This document shows, piece by piece, positions 11,948 through 31,400 of a stretch of DNA of 64,000 nt. Numbering within the stretch: the stretch's first letter is position 1; each line of letters begins with the position of its first letter. The stretch covers positions 7,949,604 to 8,013,603 of the forward strand of contig NC_061078.1 in NCBI RefSeq assembly GCF_021917145.1, written 5' to 3'. The notes beneath the pieces were generated by a model. It did not search any database. It saw only the letters and a program-made list of their open reading frames with translations, and was not told where the DNA came from. Both the position numbers and the translations under genes were made by a program. Origin of the DNA: Hypomesus transpacificus (taxonomy: Eukaryota > Chordata > Actinopteri > Osmeriformes > Osmeridae).

Positions 11948-13906
11948 TCAGTCATCATCCTCGTCATCCGAGTCCATGACCTTCCGTCTGTTGAACTAAG
12001 AGACAGAATCAGTGAGACAGGCTGACTGACAGAAGCAGTGAGACAGGCTGACTGACAAGCAGTGAGACAGGCCTTACTAAGCAGATGGAGGCATGAATTA
12101 TAGATTGTCACTTACTTTGACAGTTGTCTTTTTCTCTGTTTGCTGGCTGACCTTTTCTAGGATTTCAATTAAACCTGTGTCTGTAATCTAAACAAAGGGA
12201 AGGAATGTTCAATATCAAGAAGAATAGACAACTGAGACAACCAATGAGACTGTTGACAGAGCCATGCACTGCATAGACTTATACAATATAGGCCCATGAA
12301 CGTACACAAGGTACTCCTACAGCCTTATACAACATCTATATACAAAATGTCCCACCTTTCCTCCTAGCTGACCGAAGCGGGCCATCTGTATGAGGTAGTT
12401 CTCAACGGCTTTGGCTTTGTCTGGCTTCACCAACGCCAGATTATTCACTGCAAGAAAATGGATGTGAGAAGGCAAAAGTTCCTACTAGTATTTCTGACAG
12501 CGAGGTGGAGACTGCAAAAATACTTACATCTAGCGCGGGCGGACTGGTCCAAAACCTGAGCCAGAATGGAGTTCCTCATCTCTGAGTCTCTGAGAGGAGG
12601 ATCAGAACAGGAGGTCACGACACAGCATGAGCACACATTAAAATAACCAGTTTCACCTAAAACCAAATTTGTCACAGGCCACAATCTTCTGAACTTCATC
12701 CTCATCACCTCATTTTGAACTGTGGTACATTAGTTAAGGTTCAGCTTCACATCATGAATATCCATAGGCTTAAACAGACTGGCTCTGATAATGAGCATTC
12801 AAAGTTTTTTGGATGGGTTGGTATGTTGAGTCAGGTGTGTTACTGTTGGATTGAGTCAAGTGTGTTGGTGTTGTGTTGACTTAGAAGGTAAATGACTGAC
12901 CTCTGCTTGGCCTCCTGCTGTCCTTGTTGGTCATTTGAAGAGTCCTGTGAGGGGGGACAAATTTGTATGAGGCTGGACTTCCACTTAGTCTTAGTGGGAC
13001 ACATCGCAAGCACTTGCTTTGAGGTTAAATGCACACTTTAATTAAACAGAAAGCTTATTTTGATATGCAATCAGGCAAACTGTAGCCCTACATCCAGCAC
13101 TGACTGAGACACACACGCAGTCTGCAACTGTCATCAGCACCCCACTAACTGCACTCTGCTTACCGGACAATCCACAGGGTTCCAAGCTAGTGCCTGAAAG
13201 AACAATCTATTATCATTTTAAAGACATCTGCTGAATCTCTAGGCCCTATTTATCATATCAATTTAATCTGACCTAGTCCAGTTGTAGACAAATAACTATC
13301 AATGTTCAATGGGGCAGAAGGAGATTGCAGCGGGCAAGTAAGAAAATAAATCACGCAGGGTAGTTTTTAGTTTTAAGGTAGCCTAAGTTGGCTATCGTTA
13401 CTTATCCATGTTACTTCAGGAGGTAAACATCTGCTTGAACACATGACACCAGTCATTCGAAGACGTCTGGACTACTGAAGCTGAACTCAAATGGAATTAG
13501 TGCTACAAGAATGAAGCTTGAAGATTGGGCTTCTCATCCTAACTCAAGCATTGGGAGCTAGCTAGCTAGTAAACAAGCTAACGTTCCCTACTAGCAGTCA
13601 CCTACTATAGTAGGGATACCTACAATAGCTAGTTTACAAACTAGAAGGAATTTTCAGTATTGAATTCAAACCAAGTTGTACTGGAATGATATCCAGCTAG
13701 TGAAACTATCTTTCACATTCATAACCATTAGCAAATACTGGGTCACTTTAGCTAGTGGCTTCTACAGTGACAGGATGAGATGAGCCTTTCCTTTTATGGT
13801 CGAAAATATGCCTTTTCATCCCTCGTGTTCACTCCCTTACCCCATGTTTCGCCTGCAGTTCGGTCATACGTTGCCTCCGAATTGCGTCCAGTTCGTCATC
13901 TGCCAT
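11948..13906 (-). CDS. pdcd5: Programmed cell death protein 5
   Basis: Six coding exons: 13841-13906, 12901-12944, 12528-12589, 12356-12447, 12116-12187 and 11948-11995 (384 nt, 127 aa; human 125). The start [20 protein letters not shown] is typical. The core [40 protein letters not shown] and [20 protein letters not shown] follows, and the end is [15 protein letters not shown], the usual acidic tail. PDCD5 is a small helical-bundle protein with a DNA-binding-fold relative in archaea. In animals it is reported to move to the nucleus during apoptosis and to interact with TIP60/p53 and the CCT chaperonin. The N-terminal helix region is divergent ([14 protein letters not shown]), as usual in the family. 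Confidence 0.97.
12001..12072. repeat. About 26-bp tandem repeat in pdcd5 last intron
   Basis: Nearly three copies of a unit containing CAGTGAGACAGGCTGACTGA, starting six bases from the acceptor of the last pdcd5 exon. Confidence 0.75.
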
Positions 13907-14352
13907 TGTGAGATTGAGTCAAAAACGCGTCCGTTTAGAATAAAGAAAATCTACCACTTTATTATACTTGCGTTATGGAGCCCGTTTCGTTAGGGGAAGG
14001 GCCTTGCTACAGGCTAGTGTAATCGATGCACGCATACATTCACCACAGCAGCCAGTGAAAGCAGTCAGAGCAAAATGATTGTTCTGAATAGCCTACATTA
14101 AACGTAGTAGAAAAATAATATAATTTGGGGTGATAAAATACAATAACAACACAAATTTAAAAATGATCACATTTCTTTAACACATGTGGTGTATCCTTTT
14201 TATTGTAATTTCAGTTGTGAACCCAATAAATGGTGCAGACATAATATGTTTCTTTCCTCTGTGTGTGCACACACCTGCCAAAGTTAACTCTTTCCTGACC
14301 ATTCAACCTATAGGACCTCCAGTTAAGTAGTTCAGGTCCCCATAGCTTTTCT
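13907..14352. other. Intergenic urah-pdcd5
   Basis: Holds the urah 3' UTR and the pdcd5 promoter/5' UTR, about 446 bp in all. No separate gene is visible. Confidence 0.6.
14199..14204 (-). promoter_or_regulatory. Likely urah poly(A) signal
   Basis: AATAAA on the minus strand about 150 nt past the urah stop codon. Confidence 0.55.
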
Positions 14353-15318
14353 TTAGCTCCCTCTATAGGTGCTGTAGGAGAAACGGCTGAGAAGCAGAGG
14401 GATGTGGAACTTCTGGCTTGAGTCAGTTATGGTGAAAGTTATCTATGGAGGAATAAAGACGGTATGATGCCATTATCTATTTATGCCAACCAAAGAAGAA
14501 GTTACACAGTAATCGATAAACTAATCTGCTCACTTCAACAAATGGATAGAAGCATGCCTCCCCTAGGCTCTCCCAGTACTGTCCTGTCTCAAAGCGCATC
14601 TTGTATACCCCGGGAGTGAAAGTCTCTTTGGTGATGAGCCCAGGGCAGCGGCCATCTTCATTGGTGGTCCTAGGAGAAATAATTTGGTCACAGAAGAAAG
14701 TGGAAGGTGTTCGAGAACTTTAACTTATCTGAGCTCCAGTTAAGCCTTCTACAGATGTAACATTGCTTTTTGCTAGCCTCTAATAATAACAATGGATAAC
14801 ATAGATTAGTGGAGCTCTGTGCTGACCCTGTCATGAGGAGGGTCCACGTAGCAGTGTTGGGGTCTAGTAGATGCAGACTGAGAGCCATGTGGGAGCCAGG
14901 GACACCCCTACCAGTGTTCAGTACATGGGTGGTTAGAGGACTGACTGGGCCAGCCATCTCTGCACACTGCAGCATACAGAGAACAAGGCTACAAACAAGA
15001 ACTGCATATTGTGCATAACTATTTCATTCATAGTTTATTTAGATCATCCGATATGAAAAGTGGTGTTTTGTATCCCCACCTTGTGGCTGACAATAATAAT
15101 GAAGTGCATTTTCCGCCCTCTTGATAGACCAAGGAGATCCCAACCCAACAATGTAAATTCTTGACAATCAAAAAACTACTTGACCTAGCGACAGAAAGCT
15201 TTCCTCTTCCACACCACTGCTAAATATTTAAGTGTCGTGAGAACCTTTTATCGAATAATCTTACCTTGTTTGCAGTCAAAAGATGACTCCGTATGTGTCG
15301 TAGTCTGTTAGCACACAT
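14353..15318 (-). CDS. urah: 5-hydroxyisourate hydrolase with PTS2 exon
   Basis: Four coding exons: 15265-15318, 14827-14966, 14534-14669 and 14353-14442 (420 nt, 139 aa). Exon 1 encodes [18 protein letters not shown], in which RLRHIRSHL fits the peroxisomal PTS2 pattern R-L-x5-H-L. The transthyretin-like domain follows: [16 protein letters not shown] (His about 32), NEDGRCPG (Arg about 72), KFHIPLLLS (His about 123), and the diagnostic C-terminal tetrapeptide YRGS. These His and Arg residues and YRGS line the active site in the family. The enzyme acts after urate oxidase, hydrolysing 5-hydroxyisourate to OHCU on the way to allantoin. Exon 1 was chosen by donor quality, phase and the PTS2; without it a start at Met22 (14903) would still give the full domain. 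Confidence 0.96.
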
Positions 15319-17066
15319 GCGTGTTAGTTCGGTGTCGAGCCAAACCAGTTTTTCTAGTTAGTCTATTCAGTCTTCAACAGCAAAGGGCTATCATTTAATA
15401 GTTCATATGTCGAATTTACCCGTGAAAATTGCACAAGCTACCTCACGAGGTTTGCCGTATGACTGTATTATTATCAAAGACTGCCATCAGTGGGGCTTCA
15501 CGTGCACCTTTTTGTCAAGGAAACATTGATCTGCTACACTCCGCTGTTAATGTTTAAGGACGAGCAAATATAACAGACGGTGCACATTGTCCCACTAGAT
15601 TTTACAAGTCTGTTCCTCTAGTCACAATTGATGTTGTTTTGTAATGCTATGTAATACATTTGATATATTACATATTACATTCTTAGTTTTTTTTTGTTTA
15701 AAGGTTTTTAAATTTGTTTTCTGTTACTCATGGTGTTACACACACTGTATATATACACACTATACACACACTGTATATATGCACACTGTATACACACACA
15801 CACACACATATAATGGCATCAAGATTAAACACTTTAGAGGTGTTCATGATCAAAATGAAAATACCCTTTCTAGTGTGATAAAGGGAATTCTTCCACTCAT
15901 TCACTCAGCTTATGTATGTATGAAGACCGAAGAAAACTAACAAACATTTGACACCACTAGCATTTTAATAAAACATTTCAAGACTTTTATCTTGGCTCTT
16001 TCAAAGAATGAAATACATCCCCCTAAAATAAAATGCAGGATAGAAAACATACCAAAAACAGAAAAGAAAGACATTAAAGCACAATATTACAGAGGTGTCC
16101 AGGCGTCTCCTTGGTGACAGACATTCCACCAGACACATTTAAGAAGAGATGGGACAAAGGGAGTGTGGAAGGCAAGGTATGTGTGTTTTAACCTTTGCAT
16201 TTGTTTATTTTGAAGAGTAAAAATTTTACACAATTGTTGGCCTTCTTTAAAAATCGGCCAATGTTATCTCTCGCTTTTGACGAGTGTAGAATACAACACT
16301 AATCAAGAATATCAACAAGTTCATTTTCTATGATAATTACCTTCAGCACATAAGCTCTTAATCTCTCCTGCTCTTTCTCTCTTTCATTTTGTATGAACAG
16401 AGGATCTAATGCTTGAAAAAAGGAGCTGATGTCTGCCAAGGAGAAAAAGAGGGAGGACATAGGAGGAAGAGAGAGAAGAGATTGGAGACAAAGAAACAAC
16501 TGAGACTGAGTGGTCAGTGTGTCTTCAGACGGTCCAGGTGAACACAGTAGGTATGTGTTGATGTGTAGATTTCTGTCTGTGTGCATATTTCACAGGTACC
16601 CAGGATACATCGTAGGCCTACAAAAACGCTAGCTAGCAAAGGAGTTCATGTGGTCTAAAATAATACAAGACAGCTGCTGTCTTCCTCCACATCAGAGACT
16701 CCCCCTGCTCGGTGTCCTTCCTCACATCTCATCCTCAGGACCAGAGCTCTGCTTGTTTATCTGTCACAAACAGACAGACATGTCACATAGATAGATAGGC
16801 AGACAGACGGATGGACAGGCGGGCATACAGACATTACTGTTCTAGCAACAGCATGGTGCAACTGCAGATGAGAGGAAAGACGTATCTCTGGAATGACCTG
16901 TTCATGTCATTTTTTTCTGGGAAGCTAGGAGGCAGGCTTGAGTGTGCTCTTTTGTTGATGTGTTTAAAATATGCAGTCAAAATTAAAGTGACACCAGTTG
17001 AAACTCAAACAGACAGACATAGAAAGTTCCACTCCTACACACAGTCAGGAGATTCTACACACAGTT
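15319..17066. other. Intergenic / 3' UTR region between urah and the hnRNP C/RALY-like gene
   Basis: Contains the urah promoter side, an (AT/AC)-rich microsatellite at 15739-15812, and the probable 3' UTR of the hnRNP C/RALY-like gene. A minus-strand block at about 16299-16436 has an acceptor-like start (cttggcag) and an open frame, with AATAAA at about 16204-16209. It may be an alternative last exon of that gene; see findings. Confidence 0.5.
15739..15812. repeat. TA/CA-rich microsatellite
   Basis: Compound tract of CACACTGTATATA units ending in (AC)n. Confidence 0.8.
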
Positions 17067-24246
<7,180 letters not shown>

Positions 24247-25085
24247 CTGAGACCCAAACACACAGAATACCGTGCGTTAGAATCCATTCTAACAACAATT
24301 CTCAAGGTGGATGTAGACTGGAAGTGTTTGTGCTCCAGGCTGACAGACTGGAGTGACATTTCAGTATTTTGGGACAATAGCAGATTAATTGTGGGGTATC
24401 CAGCACAGCATGTGTATTGGCAAGAAGCCCTGTCAACTGCAAAGACAAATACACACAATCACACTCACCAACACACATACACACCAGAACAACAAACAGA
24501 CAAGCTGACACCAACACACACAGGAGCAAACATCTCAATCCAGACTGGAACCCTGCAGTGTCTGAATGGGTCATTTGTCAGATGATGCTGTAAAAGTGCC
24601 CCTCTAGTGTGTGCGATTCTGTGTGATTGTGTAAATGTGTGCGTGCGTGGGATAGTGTTTGTGTCTCAGATGGTTGTGAGGGCTCTCCATACTATTTCCC
24701 TTACTCTTCCTCTCTTTGTCCCTTCGGTCCTCTCTTCCTCGCATCAGGGAAGCTGGGTAAGAGGGCTCAGCTGGGAGGTGAAAATAATACTAATCTAGAA
24801 AAAAACTAGCTTTCCTGGTTCGGTTGTAGGTCCAGTTATAGTGTAGTTGTAGATTCTATTCTGGTGTAGTAGTAGATTCTACTGGTGTAGTAGTGGATCC
24901 TAACAGACACAAACACTGAGATCTACAGTATGCTACAAAAGACACAGTTGTACATGCTCAATTGCTCTTTTATCTTCCTTTTGTGACCACACGTGTTTGT
25001 GTGTTGTGTGTGTGTGTTGTGTATGAGCTCAGCTGCACTCTAAGAGTAAACATTACAGCTCCCTTCACCTTGGTTTAGAACCTAT

Positions 25086-25089
<4 letters not shown>

Positions 25090-25148
<59 letters not shown>
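25090..25148. repeat. (CT)n microsatellite
   Basis: About 29 CT units. Confidence 0.95.
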
Positions 25149-25152
<4 letters not shown>

Positions 25153-25327
25153 TCTTCTTCAATTCTCTCTCACCCACCGTCTATTTATTTGAATAGATGG
25201 GTAAACCAAGGGGTAAGAGATGAACGGGGGGTTAATAAGGAGGAGAAGGACAAGGGGGCACAAACAGATGAAATGTCAGAATGTGAAATAGTGAAATAAA
25301 CAGAGACATGGAAAGGTGTTTCACACA

Positions 25328-25330
<3 letters not shown>

Positions 25331-25370
<40 letters not shown>

Positions 25371-25396
25371 CACACAGACACACGCACGCACACACA
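25331..25396. repeat. (CA)n microsatellite with CG variants
   Basis: CA repeat with several CACG substitutions near its end. Confidence 0.9.
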
Positions 25397-25423
25397 GAGG
25401 AGGGTAAACCCCGACATACTCAC

Positions 25424-25460
25424 ATCGTTGACTGCGGTGCTCACTCTTAAACAGGGTCAT
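25424..25460 (-). CDS. Candidate first coding exon of the hnRNP C/RALY-like gene
   Basis: An ATG at 25460 opens MTLFKSEHRSQR and ends at a strong donor (gtgagta). Its phase (one leftover base) fits the exon at 24171-24246, and an in-frame TGA lies a few codons upstream. If used, it gives a 219-aa protein (660 nt with the stop) with no RRM. Support is only the splice site and phase, so this is tentative. Confidence 0.3.
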
Positions 25461-26576
25461 ATCAGGAACGCCTCACGACAAGGGCAGCCTGGAGACCAGG
25501 AAATGATGGGATGTCACCTTCTCTTTGCCTCGTATCTGCTCTGTGGGAGTCTCCTCTCCTCCCTCTGCTTGGTGGAGGCGTGCAGGCAGTGATTATGCTG
25601 AGGACTGTGGTACTACTGAGGCAATGACAACGTACTGAGAGCAGCACCAACAGGGATGTACCATGTCTCAAAATTCAGCAGGGGTGGACAGGATTGGATA
25701 ATTCCATTTTCTACGGGGGGAAAGGGGAGAGGGGGTCTTTGAGTGTGCAGCTGGTTTCCTCTCAATAACAGAAGCTTGGCAAAGGCTGACACACTGTACC
25801 CAGGCAAGGCTGAGCTGCCAACAAGAGAGAGCTACAGGCAGAATGTAGGAGAGGATGTGGGTGAGTGTGCCTGGGCAGACTGGGTGGAGGAGGGTAACTT
25901 AATCACAGCCCAGAGCTGAGTGCATATGGACATGGAAGTTGTGAGCCAGTGTATGAGACCAGAGCATCAACTGAAGTTGAGGTCACATCACATACAGAAT
26001 ACACACACAGACTGATGCACTGTATACTGCCACATACTGATGTAACATTTGCCCCACACAACCACAAATACACCTGAGAGTTGATTATGTGAGCTGAAGA
26101 GGTACTATGGGGAAAGAAGGGACAGACTGAAGGGACAGACTGGAGACATGATAAACATCCTTATGATTGATGAAAGAGAATCAAATGGCATCACATCAAA
26201 TTTAACTGTATTGTTCAGCCAAAGTTCTCTTACATTTATCCAGAAATATTTATTTATATTTCGTGAAAGAACACAAGATAGATTGTTGGATTTTTAATTT
26301 AATCCAAAAAGAATTGTTAAAAAATAAATATTTTGGAAGGAAAGCCTGTTTTGGGAAGTACTGTGTCTCTGTGCTAATTGGCTTTCTGGGCTCAGAAATT
26401 GTATTTAATAATGCTTTGCTCAGCTGTGTTCCGTGTGTTCAGTGTGTTCAGTGTGCAGACATGCAGGTGGTGGGAGTTTAATATCCCTGCTCACAAAAGA
26501 GAGCCTTGCATAGATATTTCATTTGATCATTAAAAAGTGAACATGGTGTGTCCTACTAGGCAAGCCAGGACATCTT

Positions 26577-26596
26577 TAAACACCAACACCCACACA

Positions 26597-26635
<39 letters not shown>

Positions 26636-26648
26636 ACACGCACACACT
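26577..26648. repeat. (CA)n microsatellite
   Basis: CA-rich tract with CCCA and TACA interruptions. Confidence 0.85.
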
Positions 26649-28378
26649 AGACACTTATATCTGCATACTAACGTTGAAACACACCTGTTGTCATTTAGTG
26701 AGAGAGTCATACTGACCTTGTCAGTAAACAGTGATTTAAAGCCCCCAACAAGCACACTGTGCTGGGTGGGCTCAGCATCCTGACTGCTCATCAGGCTTCT
26801 GTGGTTGATCCTACCCTTCCCAATCCTAACAGCAATTACAGAGGAACAAGATCAGAAAAAAAGATTTAGGGGATGGGATAGAGGGAAGGGAGCTGAACAG
26901 AGAGAGTTACGAGCTGAAACTTTACCCTCTCTCCTACCCCTACCCTCTCTCTTACCTTATGTCTAAATTGAACCCACACCCAATCCTTATTACACTACAG
27001 AACTGACTAGCTCCTGTGCCCACACACCCAACTCCGTAGTGATGTTGAGAAACAGTCCCCAAAACCAAACCCTAACCGTTCCCATCTAGCCATAGATGGA
27101 ATTAAAACCCCACCCCTATTTTATGTAATAATTCCCACATAACGCCACAAAAGACAATGACATGCCAGTGTTAGAGTGTGCTACCTCCAGACCCTGTGCA
27201 GGTTCTCCCAGAGAAAGTGTTAGGAGAGCTGCCTGCTGGTGTCATGGTGCCCCTGATAAGATGATTCTGTATGGGGCTCTGAATGGAGGTTGTGCCAGCA
27301 GAATTAGTTTTCTTTGTCATGGTAATGACAGCCATATTCCTGTCCCCATCCATCTCAGCCATGCCATTATACAAAAAAAGATTGCAATTTATCCAGCCAT
27401 AGTGGGAAAGGGAAAGATGACAATGACCATCATCTGTGAGCATGGAAGTCCCTAAACTCCCCATTCAGGCCAGGACAAGGGGCCAGCAGAAAATGTTATC
27501 TATTCAACTCACTGAAGCAATATTACACACTCAGTAATACACATGCACACACACTCAAATATACAACCCCTCAAATGTAACTAATTGATTTGAGTCCTTT
27601 GGAATAGAACATATTCAGTTTTTTAATTCCTCCAGACTAGGTATAGGGTTATGGAGTTACATACCTCTCAGAAGCAAAGTCATACAGTTTGATAACACTT
27701 TTAAGCAAAGAGTAATAGAGTTTGATAACTATTTAAATAACACAAGCAGTGAAGAAAACAACTCTGGGTTAGGGTACACATTTTGATATTATGGGGAAAA
27801 ACACACAGAACACTGAATACTGTGAAAATAGACTGATTTTGTTTAGAGGGAGATGACAGTAAATGAGCTAGCCACAACCTCAATCATGAAACCAATCTAT
27901 CCCTCCCTTCTTCCTATATGTACATTATGGGTCTCTCTTTATCTCTCACCCCTATCGGTCTTCATCTCCTGTCCTCTCATTATTGCACTCTGAGCATTCT
28001 GGAGCCCTTTGCATTTGGATGCAGGATGAACTCTGATAAGAATTAATGAGAAAGTGCCTTTGTCCTGGCAGAGAATGGCCCTGGCTACCCTGAAAAGCCT
28101 TCGTGCCAGAAAACCATGCAGAGAAGAGAACAGCCACCCACTCCAAACAGGTCTGGCAGGGGAAGGGAGATGGGGAGAAGAGGGGGAGGACAGAGAAGGC
28201 TGAAAATACAGCCCATACATTCTCTATCATTTGTTGTGCTGTCAGTAGTCAGACTTTTTGTCTCATATTTTTAGACCTGTAACTTAAGTTCTGTGGCTGT
28301 GAGTTAGTTGTTTTCAGGTTAACCATTTTTGAGTGATGAGGAGAGGGAGGCAGGGTAAGAGGGGAGGGGGAGGCAGGG

Positions 28379-28494
28379 GAGGAGAGGGGGGCAGGCATGG
28401 AAAGGAGAGGAGAGGTAAGCAGTGCAGAAGAGGAGAGGGGGGCAGGCACGGAAAGGAGAGGAGAGGTAAGCAGTGCAGGAGAGGAGAGGGAGGC
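28379..28494. repeat. 51-bp purine-rich tandem repeat, 2.3 copies
   Basis: Copies start at 28379, 28430 and 28481; each contains GAGGAGAGGGGGGCAGGCA and AGAGGTAAGCAGTGCAG. Confidence 0.85.
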
Positions 28495-31400
28495 AGTGGA
28501 GGATGAATTGGGAAATGAGGTGAAGGGGTTGAGGGAGCGATAGCTAAAAACTGAGGACTGCAGAAAGAACATTGTGTAGAGGAAAGAGTGTCAGGGGGTG
28601 TCAGCAGGAGTGAGCTAGAGGAGAGAGAAGCCCTGTCTGTGCTCCAGTGGAGAGGTCTTCAAACACAAAGAGAAGGAGAGAGATGAGGGAGTTACTTAGC
28701 AGAACGATTGAGCATCTGGAGAATTGACAGAGTAAAGCGGGGAGGGATGAGCAGGGCCTCTCAAGGACATCATATCTTAATTGAAAATGACAGCTTCAAT
28801 TAAAAATGTAATCATTCTGTCCATTTTCTAATCAAAAGCGCGACGGCTGATAGTTTTGTCTCATTAACTTCAAAGAGGAATGTATGATGAGAGGGCAGGA
28901 CTAGCAGGCCAGAGGGATGAGGAAGAGGAAGGGGGAAAGGAAACCGAGGGTGGTCTATCGTAACTATCATAACCTTCATCGTGGCTCTGATCTACAGTCA
29001 GTGTAGTACATTCCCTTTACCCAACCTTATCAGGATTATCCTAATTTAATTAGCGACAGAGAAGCTTGGCACACTGCAGTAGCACTGACATACCACACTG
29101 TAATGTTACACTAATAACATTGACCAATTACACTGCAATAACACTGAACAACCTTAACTTAGGATTTATGAATAATCAGGACAGTGAGCTGATTTCCAAG
29201 CTGATCTGTTAGACTGAGAGACTCTCCTGGATAATCAACACTTTAGCTCTCTGTTCCAAAGAAATACATGAGAATTAGTTTGTTACAGTTGCAGCACATT
29301 GGACTTACAATGCACAAAATATCTTCCACCCACTTAGAAAAGCAAATTAGCCTGTTATTATATTTACAGGCTTTGCTTTCCTCTATCTGATGATCACACT
29401 CCAACGCTGCACAAAGACAGAGCGAAAGAGAAAAGAGAGAGAGAATGAAAAAAGAGAGAGATAGAGATCAACATGTGTAATCAGATCGTGTGTGAGTTTG
29501 ATTCTGCCTGTGTGTGTGTGTGTGTGTACATTTCCCAGACCCAATGTGTAGGGACTGATCTCTTACCCTCTCATAAAGACTCTCTAATTGCATTTGGCCT
29601 CTAATTCACTGTATGTGGAGACGAGGCCAGATTAAACATCTATTCAATTTCTCTTGTTATTGTTTCCTCTCTTTCCTGCAGTGGTCTCCCTCTGCTCTCG
29701 CTCGAACTGCAGAGGAGATGTCTGGTTAGAGTGCTGCCATGGTGTCTGGGCGAAGCAGGCAAGTATGGCTCCTTCATGACACAGAGAAACAAGGCAGCAG
29801 AGGATGATGAATGGGGGCGTTTGTGAACGCTGCTTAGTTGAAGCGCCACACAATCTACTGAGCCTGTCTCTTCATCCAGCCATGAAGGAGGAAGAGCGAG
29901 TGCAGAGTTGGCTCGTTTTATTCTCTCTACATCCCATTCACCTGTCTGAAAACGGGTTCCTTTCCTTAACCCTCGACACGCAAACACATTCTGTTTTTTC
30001 AGTTGTGTGTCATGGCTGTCTGTATCTGTCAACCCCTTAAAGTGGTGGAGGAGGTCAAGGAAAGGGTGGGTGAGAGGTTGGGTGAGAAGGTGGAAGTGGA
30101 GAAAGAGGAGAAGGTGGTGGATGGCGAGTGAGATGGGGATGGTGGAGGAGACGAATTTAGAGAAGAATGTGGAGGATGGTGGAGGAGACGATCAGTGAAA
30201 GGGTGGAGTTGGGAAAGCAGGAAGAGAAAAATGTAAAGGATGTAGGGGGAGGATGATGCAAGTGGTGGAAAAGAAGGTGAAGGATCAGGTGGTAAAGATT
30301 TTGGTTAGGCTAGTTGGTTTGTGTGACTTGAGAGCAAATTATAAGTATTGTAGTCTGGCCACAGTCCTGTTCCCATTGGCTTGTCTAACACAGAGCACTG
30401 CCACAGTTAACCAAATAGAAACGATTGACTTCAACAACTCTCTCTCTCACACACACACACACACCTGCTCACTCTCTTATACACACAGCTGCATATGCTC
30501 TACAAGCCAATAGAGAGACACATGCTCTCACATACACATGCACACCTACACGCACATGCACATGCACACACACTTATCCAGGGAAATCTTCACAGATGGC
30601 TGATCTTGGCTCGGCCAAACACGATCCTCTTCAATTTGAAGCTCTGAGCTGGACACGATGTGCCTCAGATACAGATAAAGAGAGAGACATGAAATGGGGA
30701 AGGGAGAGGAAGAAAGGGAGAGAGAGAGATTTGGAAGGGTTTTGGAGAGAAACATGAAAGGAAAACAGGGAAAGATAAAGATAACTCAGCATGAGGAACT
30801 GTGAGAGATGATGAAAGACAGGAAGAGACAGAAAGAGAGTAAGTGGAGGGACAGGATTAAAGTTCCAAACCATCCCTGGCTCCCTTTTAAAAGTTTTGGG
30901 CGTTTCATCCTGATTGTGTCAGAAAGAAGCCAAAGTTTCAGGGCATTGATAAAGCAGAGCACAGTGACATCTGGTGGTTTACAGAAATTATAGCAGCTAT
31001 TTACTCCAGACTAGACAAAGCACGACAGCAGTTTACAAATGTATCATGCATTGTGTGTTCATTTTGTTCTCCTGGTATTTGTTTTCATACACATACATTA
31101 TGTGTCAATTTGCTACATGCTACATACTCTCCTTCCCCCCAGAAAAGAGTGGACAGCTACACTCCCTAGGCCCAGGGCACACACCCACTTGTCAGTTCCC
31201 TGCTTTACAACACTGCTGTTTTCAATGATGGTGATAAGTAAAATGCAACACACCTGATCCTCCACACTGCTACTACCTTGGGGAAGTGGGTAAATAGCGC
31301 CCTCTAATGTTTTTTCCCTGTGTAGGTCTGTAGTGCTGCTGTTGTTGGTGGTGACACTGAATTCAGCCTTCAGTGGGGCACCAACAAGTTGTTGGGCCAC

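Noticed and set aside
27162-27464. Two overlapping 97-codon frames on opposite strands
   Set aside because: Checked in particular for a missing RRM exon of the RALY-like gene; neither frame resembles an RRM.
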